Source of the DNA: Bdellovibrionales bacterium
GTDB lineage: Bacteria; Bdellovibrionota; Bdellovibrionia; Bdellovibrionales; JAMPXM01
Assembly: GCA_005792225.1 (NCBI GenBank)
Contig: SXSP01000068.1
Coordinates: 1-6,816, forward strand
DNA length: 6,816 nt
Direction: 5' to 3'
Shown: piece by piece, positions 6,193 to 6,816 of the stretch
How positions within the stretch are numbered: the first letter of the stretch is position 1
Layout of the letters: each line of letters starts with the position of its first letter
The notes under the pieces: model-generated
Seen by the model: the letters and a program-made list of their open reading frames with translations, nothing else
Told to the model about the DNA's origin: nothing
Databases searched by the model: none
Translations under genes and position numbers: made by a program

Positions 6193-6816
6193 TTCGTCAT
6201 CTGTGATCGTGCCGAGATTGTATTTCTCAACCCGGTAGCGCATGGATCGGAACGTGATCCCGAGGAGTTTCGCCGCCTTCTTCTTAACACCGCCAGCCGT
6301 ATGGATGGCTTTAACGAGAAGCTCTTTTTCGATTTGGCCCATGACCTTGTCCAGGTCGATTCCGTCGTCGGTGATCTCGATCCCATCACTGGACGCCATC
6401 TTGCGGCCCGTGGGGGTGTTCACAAACGGAGGTAAGCTCTCGGGTAAAATCGTCGCGCCGCCCTCGAGCGCGACGGTGCGCTCGATGATGTTCTCAAGCT
6501 CCCGCACGTTACCGGGATAATCGTACTTCTTGAGAAGGTCCATCGCCTCGCGGCTGATGGCCGAGATCTGTTTAGCGAGACGGCTGTTGTACTTTTGCAA
6601 GAAGTGATTGGCGAGGTTTCCGATGTCATCACGGCGTTCACGGAGTGACGGCGTTTTGATATTGATAACGTTCAGGCGGTAGAACAAATCTTGCCGGAAC
6701 GTGCCTTGCGCGACCATTTCCTCAAGGTTTCGGTTTGTCGCCGCGATGATGCGGACGTCAACCTTCGTGTCCTCGACCGACCCCACGCGGCGGATCACAC
6801 GCTCTTGGATCGCCCG
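6172..6816 (-). CDS. Sigma-54-dependent response regulator, NtrC/PilR-like (5' end cut by window edge)
   Basis: The frame is open to the right edge, giving 214 visible C-terminal residues; the receiver domain and the Walker motifs lie outside the window. The GTG at 6798 is internal, because the codons before it (RAIQER) continue the family sequence. Visible landmarks of the sigma-54 AAA+ domain are sensor I (VDVRIIAATNR, 19-29), the arginine-finger region FRQDLFYRLNV (40-50), SLRERRDDI (57-65) and sensor II YPGNVRELENIIER (100-113). A linker follows, then a Fis-type helix-turn-helix (KAIHTAGGVKKKAAKLLGI, FRSMRYRVEKYNLG; about 169-202), and an acidic tail (DDELEDEAG). The product opens sigma-54 promoters by ATP hydrolysis. 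The FRSMRYR recognition-helix style is like PilR, the type IV pilus regulator, but this is not enough for a firm name. No sigma-54 promoter was recognised in the window. Confidence 0.92.
   Translation of the reverse strand, partial: RAIQERVIRRVGSVEDTKVDVRIIAATNRNLEEMVAQGTFRQDLFYRLNVINIKTPSLRERRDDIGNLANHFLQKYNSRLAKQISAISREAMDLLKKYDYPGNVRELENIIERTVALEGGATILPESLPPFVNTPTGRKMASSDGIEITDDGIDLDKVMGQIEKELLVKAIHTAGGVKKKAAKLLGITFRSMRYRVEKYNLGTITDDELEDEAG

Noticed and set aside
6172..6798. Start of the sigma-54 regulator at the GTG at 6798
   Set aside because: The frame continues to the edge with family-consistent residues, and the protein would lack its ATP-binding motifs; it is a truncated gene, not a short one.

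Overview
The window (about 53% GC by eye, dense, little intergenic DNA) holds six supported genes on both strands and no rRNA, tRNA, IS, phage or CRISPR signal. The gene mix suggests a Gram-negative predatory or deltaproteobacteria-like lineage. It has two outer-membrane-type lipoproteins, one with Cys-rich repeats, an envelope zinc-metalloprotease-like lipoprotein, a membrane protein with twin cyclic-nucleotide sensor domains, and a PilR/NtrC-like sigma-54 regulator. Bdellovibrionota is my best guess, with Myxococcota-like groups possible; this is inference, because no marker gene is present.

Left part (1-2979): a leftward lipoprotein gene is cut by the left edge (1-900). It has an Ig-like domain followed by 56-57-residue Cys-rich repeats. 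Across a 233-nt divergent spacer, two rightward genes follow: a HEIGH-motif lipoprotein (1134-2231) and a signal-anchored Cys-containing protein of unknown function (2269-2979). All three products are predicted to work outside the cytoplasm.

Middle (2976-5034): a leftward gene (2976-4988) encodes a 670-residue protein. It has a PqqD-like N-terminal domain, about six membrane segments that look like an M50/site-2-protease fold without its catalytic motifs, and two cyclic-nucleotide-binding domains with intact signature residues. Its stop codon interlocks with that of the preceding rightward gene through a shared TTAA. It is divergent from a chromate-transporter-family gene, with only 46 nt between the starts and candidate promoters packed into that space.

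Right part (5035-6816): the CHR-family transporter (5035-6192) is a full two-half ChrA-type protein. It converges on and overlaps by 21 nt the 3' end of a leftward sigma-54-dependent regulator (6172-6816), which is cut by the right edge. A perfect 10-bp hairpin inside the end of the transporter gene may terminate the regulator transcript.

The six genes do not form one obvious pathway. The item most worth a second look is the cyclic-nucleotide-sensing, apparently protease-dead membrane protein. Next are the repeat lipoprotein and the metalloprotease-like lipoprotein that diverges from it.
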